From IMG/VR virus record IMGVR_UViG_3300047510_002417, positions 1 to 36,732 of that record: a stretch of DNA of 36,732 nt; one strand, 5' to 3'. The translations under genes and the position numbers were made by a program. Positions 6,820-16,184 of the stretch are shown one piece after another. This DNA is from a virus. Under the pieces are notes generated by a model. That model saw only the letters and a program-made list of their open reading frames with translations. It was not told the DNA's origin and did not search any database. Position 1 is the first letter of the stretch. Each line of letters opens with the position of its first letter.

Positions 6820-8937
6820 TTAAAAATACTTTCCGGTATAAATTATGTAATTTAGACTTATGTAAGGATTCATTAGAGAAACTGCTGCTCCTAAAATTGA
6901 ACTATTAACTCCACCACTATTAGGTAGATACTGTCCTTCATTCGGTAGAGAAGGGCCATTAGTAGTATGACTTACAGTATTAACATCTCCGCCTGGGTCT
7001 GAACTATTTCTAAATGCATAATATTGTTGCCCTTTTTCCCCTGTGGAAGTTAGTCCTCTCATATCATGTGTATGTTCTGGCAACTGATTTGTTTGCAATT
7101 GCGTATCTTGAGCTCCGCTTCCTGAACCAATAGTGTTTGCAGCAGTTGCATTAACACGGCTAGCATTGGATCCGATCGTATAGATTAAATCTCCTGAGCC
7201 ATCATTTTTAGGAACTTTTGTGTCACTAAACATGTTATCTAAACCTAAAGGAAATCTTCCCCTTAGGTCAGGAACAGCAAAAGTGTTAAGTCCTTGTAGT
7301 AATCCTAAAGGTTTATATGTATAACCTATAACTTGCCATAATTCAGTATATTCACTAATTAAATATTCGCTTCCGTCACATAAAACAAATCCATTTGGAG
7401 CAACAGATCCTGCAAAAGGCATCAAAGCTCCGATTGGCAATACTCCTGCTTTTGAAAAAAGTCCAGATACAGTAACTTTTTGTAACCCTGTAGCTGGTCT
7501 TTGAATTAATAACAAATCATCATTATTAACTGAGTTAACCAAAAGTTTATTTGAAATAAAGTCTGAACTCACTGTAGATGTAAATTCTGCTACACCTCCA
7601 GATTGAAGACCATTGAAACTTACAGTATTACTAGTTACTTCCCCTATTAATCTAAAGTTAGTAGAACTTGCTAAACGGCTAGCACTTCCTGTGACTGATC
7701 CTATCAGTTGTCCTGAAAAAGATCCTTCAAAATTTGAAGATATAACTTTTGATGCATATATGTTTCTAAAAGTTGTATCCTCAGTGCCTATGTCATAAAT
7801 TCCTGTAGTATCTGGTACAATATTATTTCCAGTTAGTGTTCCAGTTACAGTTATTCCTTGGCCAACATGTAAACTTTTTTGAACACTAAGACCGCCGGCA
7901 GTTCTGATCGATCCGGTATTTAAATCTACTGCATTATTTGTTCCGGTAACAAACAAATTATTGCTAGCTCTTACTGTTCCAGATACATCCAATTCATAAA
8001 CTGGATTAGTTTTATTAATTCCTACATTAGCACCTGTTATTGTAATAGCATCCTGAGCTGCTCCGTCTTGATTTGTCCTTATAAAAATACTTGAACCTTC
8101 TGTTTTATTATATAAAACAGTAGCACCTGTATTAGTGTTCGATAAACTCACAGACAAATCTGAACCTAAAATAAGACCAGCATTATTTCTAATACTAAAA
8201 CTACCATTAGTTGTACTATTAATGTCATTTCTTACAAAATTTGCAGATTCAATACCGCCTAATTTTTCACTATTAGTAGCAGATCCTACAAATCTAAAGG
8301 CACTGTTACCTATATTAGTAACACCACTATCATTTGTATCTCTTAAATTAATGCCTTTTTTAATTTTGCTGAATCCATCAACAGATAATTTAGGTGTAAA
8401 TTCTTGAGAACTTACAATGGCTATACGTTCATCGCCGACATATAAACTAATTACAAATTGTTCAGAATTTAAAGTATCTACTAAAGATTCAACTTTAGGA
8501 CCAGTAACTGTTCCTGCACTAAATTCTGGACCAATTAAAATCCAACTAGATCCTGACCATAGATATAATTGCTGATTAGCAGTATCTACCCATAAATCAC
8601 CGATAACACTTTCAGATGCTAATGGTTGAGAAGATTTTTTCTTTACAGTGCCAGCTGGTTGCCAGTTTGTGCCGTCGTATACTAGTAACTGAGGTTGCGA
8701 AGGATCGTTATTAGAATCTGTATCATACCATAATTGACCAATAACTGGATTATTTGGTGCTTCTGCTTTTGCAAAATTTTCTAAAAGATGTAGAAAGTTT
8801 TCTGCAATAACTTTAGCATAGCCGGTATAATTTTTTCCTATAAATTTGATACTTTTATTTTCATTAATTGATTGATCTTCTACTGTTATGCCGCCTGGGT
8901 TATTTGGTGCATCTGTAAAATTTATAGTATAACTCAT
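6820..8937 (-). CDS. Tail fibre paralog 3 with phage tail-collar tip (gp12-like)
   Basis: The 705-residue protein starts with the shared module (FIGKNYTGYAKV at 32-43, AENFLHLLENF, GQLWYDT at 67-73, GDLWVDT at 113-119) and has a long beta-rich shaft. It ends in a clear tail-collar domain as in the T4 short tail fibre gp12: PIGALMPFAGSVAPNGFVLC near 500-520, PDLRGRFPLG, LPEHTHD with His622 and His624, and a final NPYISLNYIIYTG. In gp12 an H-x-H pair from each chain of the trimer coordinates metal in the receptor-binding head, so metal binding here is likely. Its start overlaps the preceding stop as TAATG. The most probable role is irreversible binding to the host surface. Confidence 0.85.
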   Translation of the reverse strand: MSYTINFTDAPNNPGGITVEDQSINENKSIKFIGKNYTGYAKVIAENFLHLLENFAKAEAPNNPVIGQLWYDTDSNNDPSQPQLLVYDGTNWQPAGTVKKKSSQPLASESVIGDLWVDTANQQLYLWSGSSWILIGPEFSAGTVTGPKVESLVDTLNSEQFVISLYVGDERIAIVSSQEFTPKLSVDGFSKIKKGINLRDTNDSGVTNIGNSAFRFVGSATNSEKLGGIESANFVRNDINSTTNGSFSIRNNAGLILGSDLSVSLSNTNTGATVLYNKTEGSSIFIRTNQDGAAQDAITITGANVGINKTNPVYELDVSGTVRASNNLFVTGTNNAVDLNTGSIRTAGGLSVQKSLHVGQGITVTGTLTGNNIVPDTTGIYDIGTEDTTFRNIYASKVISSNFEGSFSGQLIGSVTGSASRLASSTNFRLIGEVTSNTVSFNGLQSGGVAEFTSTVSSDFISNKLLVNSVNNDDLLLIQRPATGLQKVTVSGLFSKAGVLPIGALMPFAGSVAPNGFVLCDGSEYLISEYTELWQVIGYTYKPLGLLQGLNTFAVPDLRGRFPLGLDNMFSDTKVPKNDGSGDLIYTIGSNASRVNATAANTIGSGSGAQDTQLQTNQLPEHTHDMRGLTSTGEKGQQYYAFRNSSDPGGDVNTVSHTTNGPSLPNEGQYLPNSGGVNSSILGAAVSLMNPYISLNYIIYTGKYF

Positions 8938-9548
8938 TAAGCTACCTCACTTAAACCTGTAAGACTTTGAATTCGTACTGTATAATCTACTTGAATTAAT
9001 CTATTCAAGCTTTTTTGTACTGGGTGAAAAATAACATGAGTTAACAATCTACTTTGTCCTGTAGAACTATATGATTTTAATCCTATTTCGTCAAAAACAA
9101 AATCGCTTTCGTTGTTAGTCACATTATCAAATGCTTCTTGACCTGCTGGTTCGCCATAATCTAACAAACAAGTAACAAAAACATCAGTATAATTAGTTCC
9201 AGTTACATGTCTAGTTTCTAATTTATTTCTAACAGGATCTAAATTAGCCACAGATCTATCATCAATTACTTTTGAATAAGTTTGATTATACAATCCGGCA
9301 TTTATTCCTGTAGAATTAGGAGTTAAGTATGTTATGATTCCAGTAGGATCAACAGTAGTTGCACCGTTTCCAAACGCCATTTCATAAATAAATCCTTGCC
9401 CTGAATTAGCTATAGATTCTGCTAAAGCAATGCTAATGTTTTCATAGTGAATAGCATTTCTTTTATTTCTATATACTTCGCCAGTAGAAGGATCCCAGAT
9501 TTTTATGTGTCCTTCAATATGTATTCCAGATAAGTCTTTTCCTTGCAT
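8937..9548 (-). CDS. Virion structural protein, possibly baseplate wedge
   Basis: The product has 203 residues if it starts at the ATG at 9548. An in-frame TTG at 9578 would add ten residues but lies inside the promoter core at 9569-9576, so RNA from that promoter would not contain it. The ATG has a GAGA ribosome binding site and the same promoter spacing as other late units. The protein carries IEGHIKIWDPSTGEVY (about 11-26), FDEIGLKSYSS and LLTHVIFHPVQKSLNRLIQV near the end. It is a compact beta-rich protein of a type seen beside fibre genes in aquatic T4-like phages. Position between the giant baseplate genes and the fibres suggests an adaptor or a gp8/gp9-like wedge part, but sequence alone does not prove it. 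Confidence 0.6.
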   Translation of the reverse strand: MQGKDLSGIHIEGHIKIWDPSTGEVYRNKRNAIHYENISIALAESIANSGQGFIYEMAFGNGATTVDPTGIITYLTPNSTGINAGLYNQTYSKVIDDRSVANLDPVRNKLETRHVTGTNYTDVFVTCLLDYGEPAGQEAFDNVTNNESDFVFDEIGLKSYSSTGQSRLLTHVIFHPVQKSLNRLIQVDYTVRIQSLTGLSEVA

Positions 9549-9568
9549 AGCGGTCTCTTTTAATGTAT

Positions 9569-9576
9569 TATTTATC
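9569..9576 (-). promoter_or_regulatory. Late-promoter-like core GATAAATA
   Basis: The minus strand reads GATAAATAATAC, one mismatch from TATAAATA. It ends 20 bp before the ATG at 9548, matching the 19-21 bp spacing at 4926, 28076 and 33917. It would start a unit covering the 203-aa protein and two fibre genes, and it settles the start codon of that protein. Confidence 0.55.
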
Positions 9577-9602
9577 AAGTCCTATAATATGGTATTTTAA
9601 CT

Positions 9603-12600
9603 TTACTTTATATTAGTACTTTGAGTTGTTACGTATTCAGGGAATACAGTTTCTGTATTTTTTAAGAAATCTGCAATAGGATTATTAGATTCCGATAAAC
9701 TCTTGCATACAAATCCATTTTCTAACCCGGTTCCTGTATATGTAAACTGAACAATTGAACGGAGAGGATCTTTATTTGGATATACTGCCCATTCTTTTGA
9801 CATAATCGATGATTTGTTGTTCAACTCGTTATCTAGCTCTACAATAAACGAGCCAGTTGTACCAGTATTATCAATACTTTTAATATAACCTGAACCTCCG
9901 TTACCTATAAAGTATGCGTTATACCACAAAATGTTTGCAGTTCCAGATGCCATAGTAAACAATTGCTCTGACGGATTAGGCAATCCTACAAGAATAAATG
10001 CACTTCCGCTACCTGTACCTGCTCCTGTTGCTACAAACTCTACGCCTACTGTGTTTGAGCTGGCGCCAACTAATGTAAAATCTGTAGTGCCTACAAAATC
10101 AATAACATAACTTTCACCTATAATAAAATATCCGGCACTGAATAATGAGCCACCTGGATAAATTTTCGCATTTTTAGCGAAATTAGTTCCTCTAGTTGCA
10201 AGGCTTTCAGTAACAGTTATGTTAATATCGTTTTCAGGACTTGAGCCACCTAATTGAGCGCCTGATAGATATAAAGTATCTCCTTGATTATAAACAGTAC
10301 CTGCATCTATTAATTTTACTGTGTAGTTAGAATTTACCTTAGTTACATCAAATGAAGCATCACCGAATGAAGGGCGAACGTTTCTAAAAATTTGAACTGG
10401 ATTAGCTGCATCTTCCCAAGCTCTTCCAAGTTTTTTAACTACTACAATCTTAGAATTATCAGGTGCTCCTCTGGTTAATCTTAATTTATTAGTTCCATCT
10501 ACACTAAACTCTGCTTCAAATTGTGTATCTCCTTCTGGACTATATGGCTGACTATTAGAATCTTCGTACAATTCGTAAGAAGTTTTCTTCAATCGATATC
10601 CTCCAACAAACACATCTAGTTCATCAGATCTTCCAAAAGTTTCAGGAATAGTATCTCTGTACCAATCAGTAGTGCTAACATTAGCATTATAATTTAACAA
10701 TAAATCCTGACTGCTACCGTCTCCTATAAATGTCTCGACAATATGTTGATCATTGTAAGGTATTGTTTCTGTAGGACCTATATCAATTACATAAGTCTTG
10801 GCTATATGAACTTCCGGAGTGCCAGTTCCTAATGTTCCTCTACGTAACTGCCCTAAAGTGTTACCATTTAATGTAAAATATTCTATTCTTTCTCCATTAA
10901 TTTCAACAATTCCTGGAAGATTTTTTGAAGGATTTGGTTTTGATAACACACTTCCATCCTCTACTTCTATAGTCAATGCTTTCTGTAACAAGTTTGTAGC
11001 TAATCTTGTTGACTTAGATTTTCTAATTCTCTTATAATGGAATCTATTAAGCATATCTTTAAATTGCATATAACCGTACCCTAACTGTACATTGTTATCA
11101 TCGAACAAGATTATTTCTAACTTGTCAGTTTCTTCAAAATTATCTGCGAATTTAATTGTTCTAAGATCATCATCTAGATAAAAATCTACACTATGAGACA
11201 GTAAAATTTTATTTTTAATTACCCAAATATAATCATCTCTTTTAACTGTTCTAAATAATCTAATAGAACCGCCTCGAATTTTTGTATATTCAAAATATGA
11301 CGATGTTCCTGGGATTAAACTTGCATTGATATCGAATCTTTCATAGTTTCTTATAATTTTTTCAGTGTTGTGATTATAAAAACTAATAACTCTTATATCG
11401 TCAGATACTTGAGGAGAATCTAAGAATGTAATATCATTTCCTATAAAGAAATAATCCGAAGCACTATAATCAAGCAAAGTCAGTGTTCCGCCTTCAACAT
11501 AGTTTTCTTTTGATAAAGTTAAAGTTAATGTTCCGCTAGAAAATACATAATCTTCGCCTTTGACTAACTCGACACCATTTACATAAACAAAGAATTCTGT
11601 TGGGTTAATGGTAAATGGCTCAGCTTTATACGGAGGGAAGTTATAAACTAGTTGATTATCTTGCATGACAAAATTAGTTGTTATTCCGGAAGTTAACACT
11701 TGTCCATTTTTAATTACTAACACGTTATTTTCGTAAGGTGTGCTAGTTCCAACAGTATTATCAGGCAATGTATAAGTAATTGCAAATCCATCAGCAGGAA
11801 CTTGATAAGAATATACTGTACTTAAACTTTGATTATTGTCGCCTGTTAGAATATAATGTATATCAGTACCATCTAATGGAGCATCTGCTAAACGTATTCC
11901 TACTCTATGCGGGCTGGCATAAGTAGCATCTGTTTCAAATAATTCATAGTTAACGTAAACTCCATTAACAATAACTATTGATCCTAAGCGATCAAGAGCA
12001 TTAGTATCTAATCGATCATTTTGTAATCTTGGCCAAGGAGCATTTGTTACTATTTCTAAGGTACTTCCATCAGAAACACTAGTTCCAATATCTAATACAC
12101 TGTTAGATCCGAACCCAAAAGCAATTACACTAACAAGCTCTCTTTGACTTGGAATTAGAGGATTACCTAAATTATCAATTAGACTAATAGTATTATTAAC
12201 ATAATCTACAGTATACCCTACGCCTTGTTTTAAAACAAGATCATTATACTTTACAATAATTGCACTTGGACTGCTTATATTTTGTCCGTAACTATATGAA
12301 TTCGTTACTCCGTCAGCCAAATAATTGTTAAAAAATATTGTACTACTTCCAGATTTAGGCAATCTAAACATCTTAATTGCAACAGTATCACTAATGTGCC
12401 CTGGAACAATTTCTTCAGGAGCGTGACTATGTGCAGGAGTAATAAATCCTTCTCCGTCTAAAAGAATGTCGTCAGGAGCAAAACCTGTAGCAGTAGTATA
12501 AGCTAAGTTTCCTCCAGATAATTGTGTATCATACTCATTAATATCGCCTGGATATGATCCATCACTGGTATTTTTCCTGAAAATTAATTTATCGCCTGGA

Positions 12601-15600
12601 GACAAATCAATATCGAAAGTTCCACCATCTGGAATTGTAATGGTATCTGATACTCCATCTCCTATCCAAGTATCCATAATAGTACCTGCTGGAGGAATCT
12701 TTCTTCCGTTTGGTTGAACTGTTACACCATCATAAACGCTAAAATAAGGGTCATCTATTCTTCTTCCATTATGGTAAATGTTAATTTGTTGTCCAACTGC
12801 TGGAACGTACGGCAAGTGATAGGTATATGAACTATCACTAACGCTGGCGATATAATCATCGAACTCGGCATCAAATCCGTCCCATCCATCTGTATACCAA
12901 GGTAAACTGTCCCAGCCTCCATTGATATCAAACCCTAAGCCAGTTATGTTCACTCCACCAAAATCTATACCTTGCATTAGTTGAGACAAATCTTTTCCTA
13001 TTTGTCCTTTTTGAGGATCATAATAAAAATTAATTCGATCCGCGGCTGATAAGTGATTAAAATCTTTTTCGTAAGTAACTGTTACTTGAGAATTAGATTG
13101 AGGAGCATTTTCAAAAATAATTAATCCTGAATAACTAGTATATCCTTTAGCAGTTGATTTTTTAGAACTTAATTGATAATCAAATTTTAATATATCAACT
13201 CCATTAATTTTAACAGTTGTTTTGTCATAATTTAAATTAGGACTATATTTTAAAGGCCACTGCTTTCTAGAGTTATTACCAACAAAAGTTTCTGTAACAA
13301 TAAGCTCAGTTACATAATATCGTCTAGTGATTCTATCAAACTTAATACTTAATTTGTTAGATCTAACTACACTATTTTCTATAATTGCAACTGCTCTTGC
13401 AGGAGTTCCGCCAACACTTAGTCCGCCATCAATTATTACTTCAGGTGCTTTAAGATATCCCGATCCTTGAGATATTAAATCAATTCTAGAAAGTTTTCCT
13501 CCATTGATATATGCTTTTGCTACAGCACCAGAACCAAATCCTCCATTTATACGAACCACAGGTCTAGTAATATAACCAGACCCTGCTTCGGCAATTTCAA
13601 TTGATTGAACACTAAACCCGACATTATCCAACCAGAATTTCCAAGGATATGTTTCCATAACAGAATCAAAATACTGAATACTTCCGTTAGAATCATCTAC
13701 TTTTGCATTAACTGGTTTTATAACTAGATCAGGTTGTATCGATGGCAGTAAATCAAAATCTGTTATCGAAGTTTGTGTATTTTCTAAAGTGGAATACGAA
13801 CTTACATATTCTCTAATTTTAGTTCTATACGGTTTAACTTCTTGAATATAAGATTCAAAATCTTGTAAACTATCATTGTTATAAGATACTTTTTTCTGCA
13901 AATAGCCAGCTTTATGATTAGCACTTACAAAACTTGTTTTTATAGCCCAGTCTACAAAATATTGCTCTTTAAATACATATCTTAAACTTGCAAAAAATAA
14001 TTTTATATATTCAATTCGCAAATCTTCGACAAATAGTTTATTTTTTATAGAGTCAATGATAATTCTAAGTTCTTTCTCTGCAAAATTGTCATAATATAAT
14101 GAATCATATAATTGCGCATCATATCCAAAAGTTGTATTAGTAAAATTATACAGAGACGAACTGAATTTTATAGTTCCATTCTGTCTTGCAATAACTTTAT
14201 AATTTTGTGTATAATCAATAGTCACTAAGTTAGAATATTTTTCTAATAATACCCAACCACCGGTACCTATATTTTTTACCTTTACTATTGATCCAATTGA
14301 AGATTCTAAAGAACTTAATTGATATGTATTTTCTACAACAAAGTCTATTGGAGTATATTGATTATAACCGGTATCATACCAATCAATATAATCCCAATAA
14401 TTAGTTACGTTGTAAGATTGTTTCTTTACTCTTTCCCATCTCTTTTTATTAGAATTCCAATTAACTATTGCCCAATTACTTAAAGATTCTGAATCATTTT
14501 TAATTAAAACAGCATACGGTCTTACAATTGCATAAGTGTCTTGATCGTATCCGTATCCAGATTCTATTATATTCACACCAACAATTTTACCATCAAAAAC
14601 TATCGATTTTAAAATAGCACCTTTGCCTTTACCTACAACCTTAATGTAAGGAGCGTTTACATATCCAAAACCTTGATTAGTAATCTCAAAATCTACTATT
14701 CTTCCATCTTTAACTATTAACTGTACCGATGCATCTTTTAATCTTGAAGTACCAATTAATCTTAATTCCTGGTCTAAATCTATGACTTTATCATATAATC
14801 CAGAAATAATACTTGGTTCTTCGTCGGTTGATAATAAATCTGTTAAGTCGGCGAAATCGACAATAACTAAATTTTTTAGAACTAAATTAGTTCTTTCTAT
14901 AAATTCTTTCAATGCTTCAATACGATTAATAAAAATACTTTGTCGTGGACGCGATTCTATACCGTATTTTAATTTAAACGGTAAACGCTTATCTGGTAAC
15001 AATCTATCTTGATAATCTTTTCCTACTAGACTGTCTAACCATTTCTTTTCAATCTCTTTAGGAATTACTGTATCAGGAGTTTCGCTAATAATTTTCCATT
15101 CCGAATGTACGTTCTTTGTTAGGTCATCAATTATCCAATATTGTATATTAAGAACAACTTTATCATCTTCTAAAAGATTTTTTACATTGGATAAGGAAAA
15201 ACTATCTGTACCTATAAGGGCCACACAAGGATATCCATAACTTACAGGATCTGAAATTATTCGAGAAACATCGGCAGCTGACATCGATCGTCCGCTAACA
15301 TTAGGAATTAAATTAGGATTCTTGACCCAGAAATAATATGTAGAAACAAAAGTATTTGTAAGGGTATCAAATCTTCGTTTAACGCTGTACGTCGTATCAC
15401 CGTACTTAGAGGCTCCGCTTATTCCTTGAGAAAAACCTTCCTCAGTTTCAGATAATCTGTCCCACTCTGAAGGAAGATAAGGAGAAGCTACCCATTCATA
15501 TATGTCAATGCTAGAAGTTTTGTACAATTTGTTCCAATTAGTAGAACGATATACAATTTCTCCTACACTATTTTCTAAAAACTTAGCTCTATTAAGATCC

Positions 15601-16184
15601 CACCAAAGCATACCTACGTGCTTTTCATCCCATTTTAATCCATCATTGACATTTAAATTCTCAGATGCTACTGAATATATTGCTGGATCAAAATAAGTTT
15701 TATATTTTATTTCTTGATCCGCAGTTCCAGCAATTTTTCCTTGTAGAGGATTAATGATGTCTAGGTAAGAAACTAAAGAATTTGTAATTCTGTTATACAA
15801 ATATGTCTTTTTAATTTTAGTAGTATCAGGAGCCTTATGCTCTACATATTTTAATTTCCAAGATAAATCTCCAGCAGGTTTACTATAACTATAAATTTTT
15901 CCAATATTAGATAATACTAAACTATCCTCTAATGGAGCAGATACTAATATATTATTATTTGATACCGAAATACTATATCCGTAATTGTCTGATAAATCAT
16001 TGATAGTAGAATCTTCGTCCAAATAAGGTGTTGTTAAACTTTCGCCGTAAATGTAATTAACATCATATCTATCATAGATGTCTACTCTTCCGGTATCTAC
16101 TTGTAAATCCACTATTCGTAAGAAGTTATTATCAAATGTAGTACGTGTCTTATCAAAAACTGTAATATTTTTCAATATCGCCAT
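9603..16184 (-). CDS. Giant tail/baseplate structural protein, probable C-terminal part of a split gene
   Basis: The frame encodes 2193 residues. Residues about 1-102 hold a GRVDIYDRY segment and a seventh FG-GAP-like blade (NYGYSISVSNNNILVSAP, about 67-84) that continues the six blades ending the previous ORF. Two pairs of GxGY modules follow (FGYVNAP near 500, SGYGYD near 538, GSGYITRP near 865, GSGYLKAP near 905). After about 1000 come repeated beta domains with the pattern VNGVxL...DYxF...GTLTL. A GIVEINGERIEYF box lies near 1766, and a GTTDFTLVGASSNTVGVEF module, common in aquatic phage structural proteins, near 2023-2065. No Shine-Dalgarno precedes the ATG at 16184 and the overlap with the previous ORF is 32 bp. 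It is thus probably the C-terminal part of a protein of about 5,000 aa. Confidence 0.7.
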   Translation of the reverse strand: MAILKNITVFDKTRTTFDNNFLRIVDLQVDTGRVDIYDRYDVNYIYGESLTTPYLDEDSTINDLSDNYGYSISVSNNNILVSAPLEDSLVLSNIGKIYSYSKPAGDLSWKLKYVEHKAPDTTKIKKTYLYNRITNSLVSYLDIINPLQGKIAGTADQEIKYKTYFDPAIYSVASENLNVNDGLKWDEKHVGMLWWDLNRAKFLENSVGEIVYRSTNWNKLYKTSSIDIYEWVASPYLPSEWDRLSETEEGFSQGISGASKYGDTTYSVKRRFDTLTNTFVSTYYFWVKNPNLIPNVSGRSMSAADVSRIISDPVSYGYPCVALIGTDSFSLSNVKNLLEDDKVVLNIQYWIIDDLTKNVHSEWKIISETPDTVIPKEIEKKWLDSLVGKDYQDRLLPDKRLPFKLKYGIESRPRQSIFINRIEALKEFIERTNLVLKNLVIVDFADLTDLLSTDEEPSIISGLYDKVIDLDQELRLIGTSRLKDASVQLIVKDGRIVDFEITNQGFGYVNAPYIKVVGKGKGAILKSIVFDGKIVGVNIIESGYGYDQDTYAIVRPYAVLIKNDSESLSNWAIVNWNSNKKRWERVKKQSYNVTNYWDYIDWYDTGYNQYTPIDFVVENTYQLSSLESSIGSIVKVKNIGTGGWVLLEKYSNLVTIDYTQNYKVIARQNGTIKFSSSLYNFTNTTFGYDAQLYDSLYYDNFAEKELRIIIDSIKNKLFVEDLRIEYIKLFFASLRYVFKEQYFVDWAIKTSFVSANHKAGYLQKKVSYNNDSLQDFESYIQEVKPYRTKIREYVSSYSTLENTQTSITDFDLLPSIQPDLVIKPVNAKVDDSNGSIQYFDSVMETYPWKFWLDNVGFSVQSIEIAEAGSGYITRPVVRINGGFGSGAVAKAYINGGKLSRIDLISQGSGYLKAPEVIIDGGLSVGGTPARAVAIIENSVVRSNKLSIKFDRITRRYYVTELIVTETFVGNNSRKQWPLKYSPNLNYDKTTVKINGVDILKFDYQLSSKKSTAKGYTSYSGLIIFENAPQSNSQVTVTYEKDFNHLSAADRINFYYDPQKGQIGKDLSQLMQGIDFGGVNITGLGFDINGGWDSLPWYTDGWDGFDAEFDDYIASVSDSSYTYHLPYVPAVGQQINIYHNGRRIDDPYFSVYDGVTVQPNGRKIPPAGTIMDTWIGDGVSDTITIPDGGTFDIDLSPGDKLIFRKNTSDGSYPGDINEYDTQLSGGNLAYTTATGFAPDDILLDGEGFITPAHSHAPEEIVPGHISDTVAIKMFRLPKSGSSTIFFNNYLADGVTNSYSYGQNISSPSAIIVKYNDLVLKQGVGYTVDYVNNTISLIDNLGNPLIPSQRELVSVIAFGFGSNSVLDIGTSVSDGSTLEIVTNAPWPRLQNDRLDTNALDRLGSIVIVNGVYVNYELFETDATYASPHRVGIRLADAPLDGTDIHYILTGDNNQSLSTVYSYQVPADGFAITYTLPDNTVGTSTPYENNVLVIKNGQVLTSGITTNFVMQDNQLVYNFPPYKAEPFTINPTEFFVYVNGVELVKGEDYVFSSGTLTLTLSKENYVEGGTLTLLDYSASDYFFIGNDITFLDSPQVSDDIRVISFYNHNTEKIIRNYERFDINASLIPGTSSYFEYTKIRGGSIRLFRTVKRDDYIWVIKNKILLSHSVDFYLDDDLRTIKFADNFEETDKLEIILFDDNNVQLGYGYMQFKDMLNRFHYKRIRKSKSTRLATNLLQKALTIEVEDGSVLSKPNPSKNLPGIVEINGERIEYFTLNGNTLGQLRRGTLGTGTPEVHIAKTYVIDIGPTETIPYNDQHIVETFIGDGSSQDLLLNYNANVSTTDWYRDTIPETFGRSDELDVFVGGYRLKKTSYELYEDSNSQPYSPEGDTQFEAEFSVDGTNKLRLTRGAPDNSKIVVVKKLGRAWEDAANPVQIFRNVRPSFGDASFDVTKVNSNYTVKLIDAGTVYNQGDTLYLSGAQLGGSSPENDINITVTESLATRGTNFAKNAKIYPGGSLFSAGYFIIGESYVIDFVGTTDFTLVGASSNTVGVEFVATGAGTGSGSAFILVGLPNPSEQLFTMASGTANILWYNAYFIGNGGSGYIKSIDNTGTTGSFIVELDNELNNKSSIMSKEWAVYPNKDPLRSIVQFTYTGTGLENGFVCKSLSESNNPIADFLKNTETVFPEYVTTQSTNIK

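Noticed and set aside
9576-9578. TTG as start of the 203-aa structural protein
   Set aside because: It lies in a late-promoter core and has no ribosome binding site, while ATG 9548 has both correct promoter spacing and GAGA upstream.
14782-15012. Plus-strand frame of 76 codons inside the 2193-aa gene
   Set aside because: Composition follows the opposite strand and no RBS is present; other short plus-strand frames in the giant genes were dismissed for the same reason.
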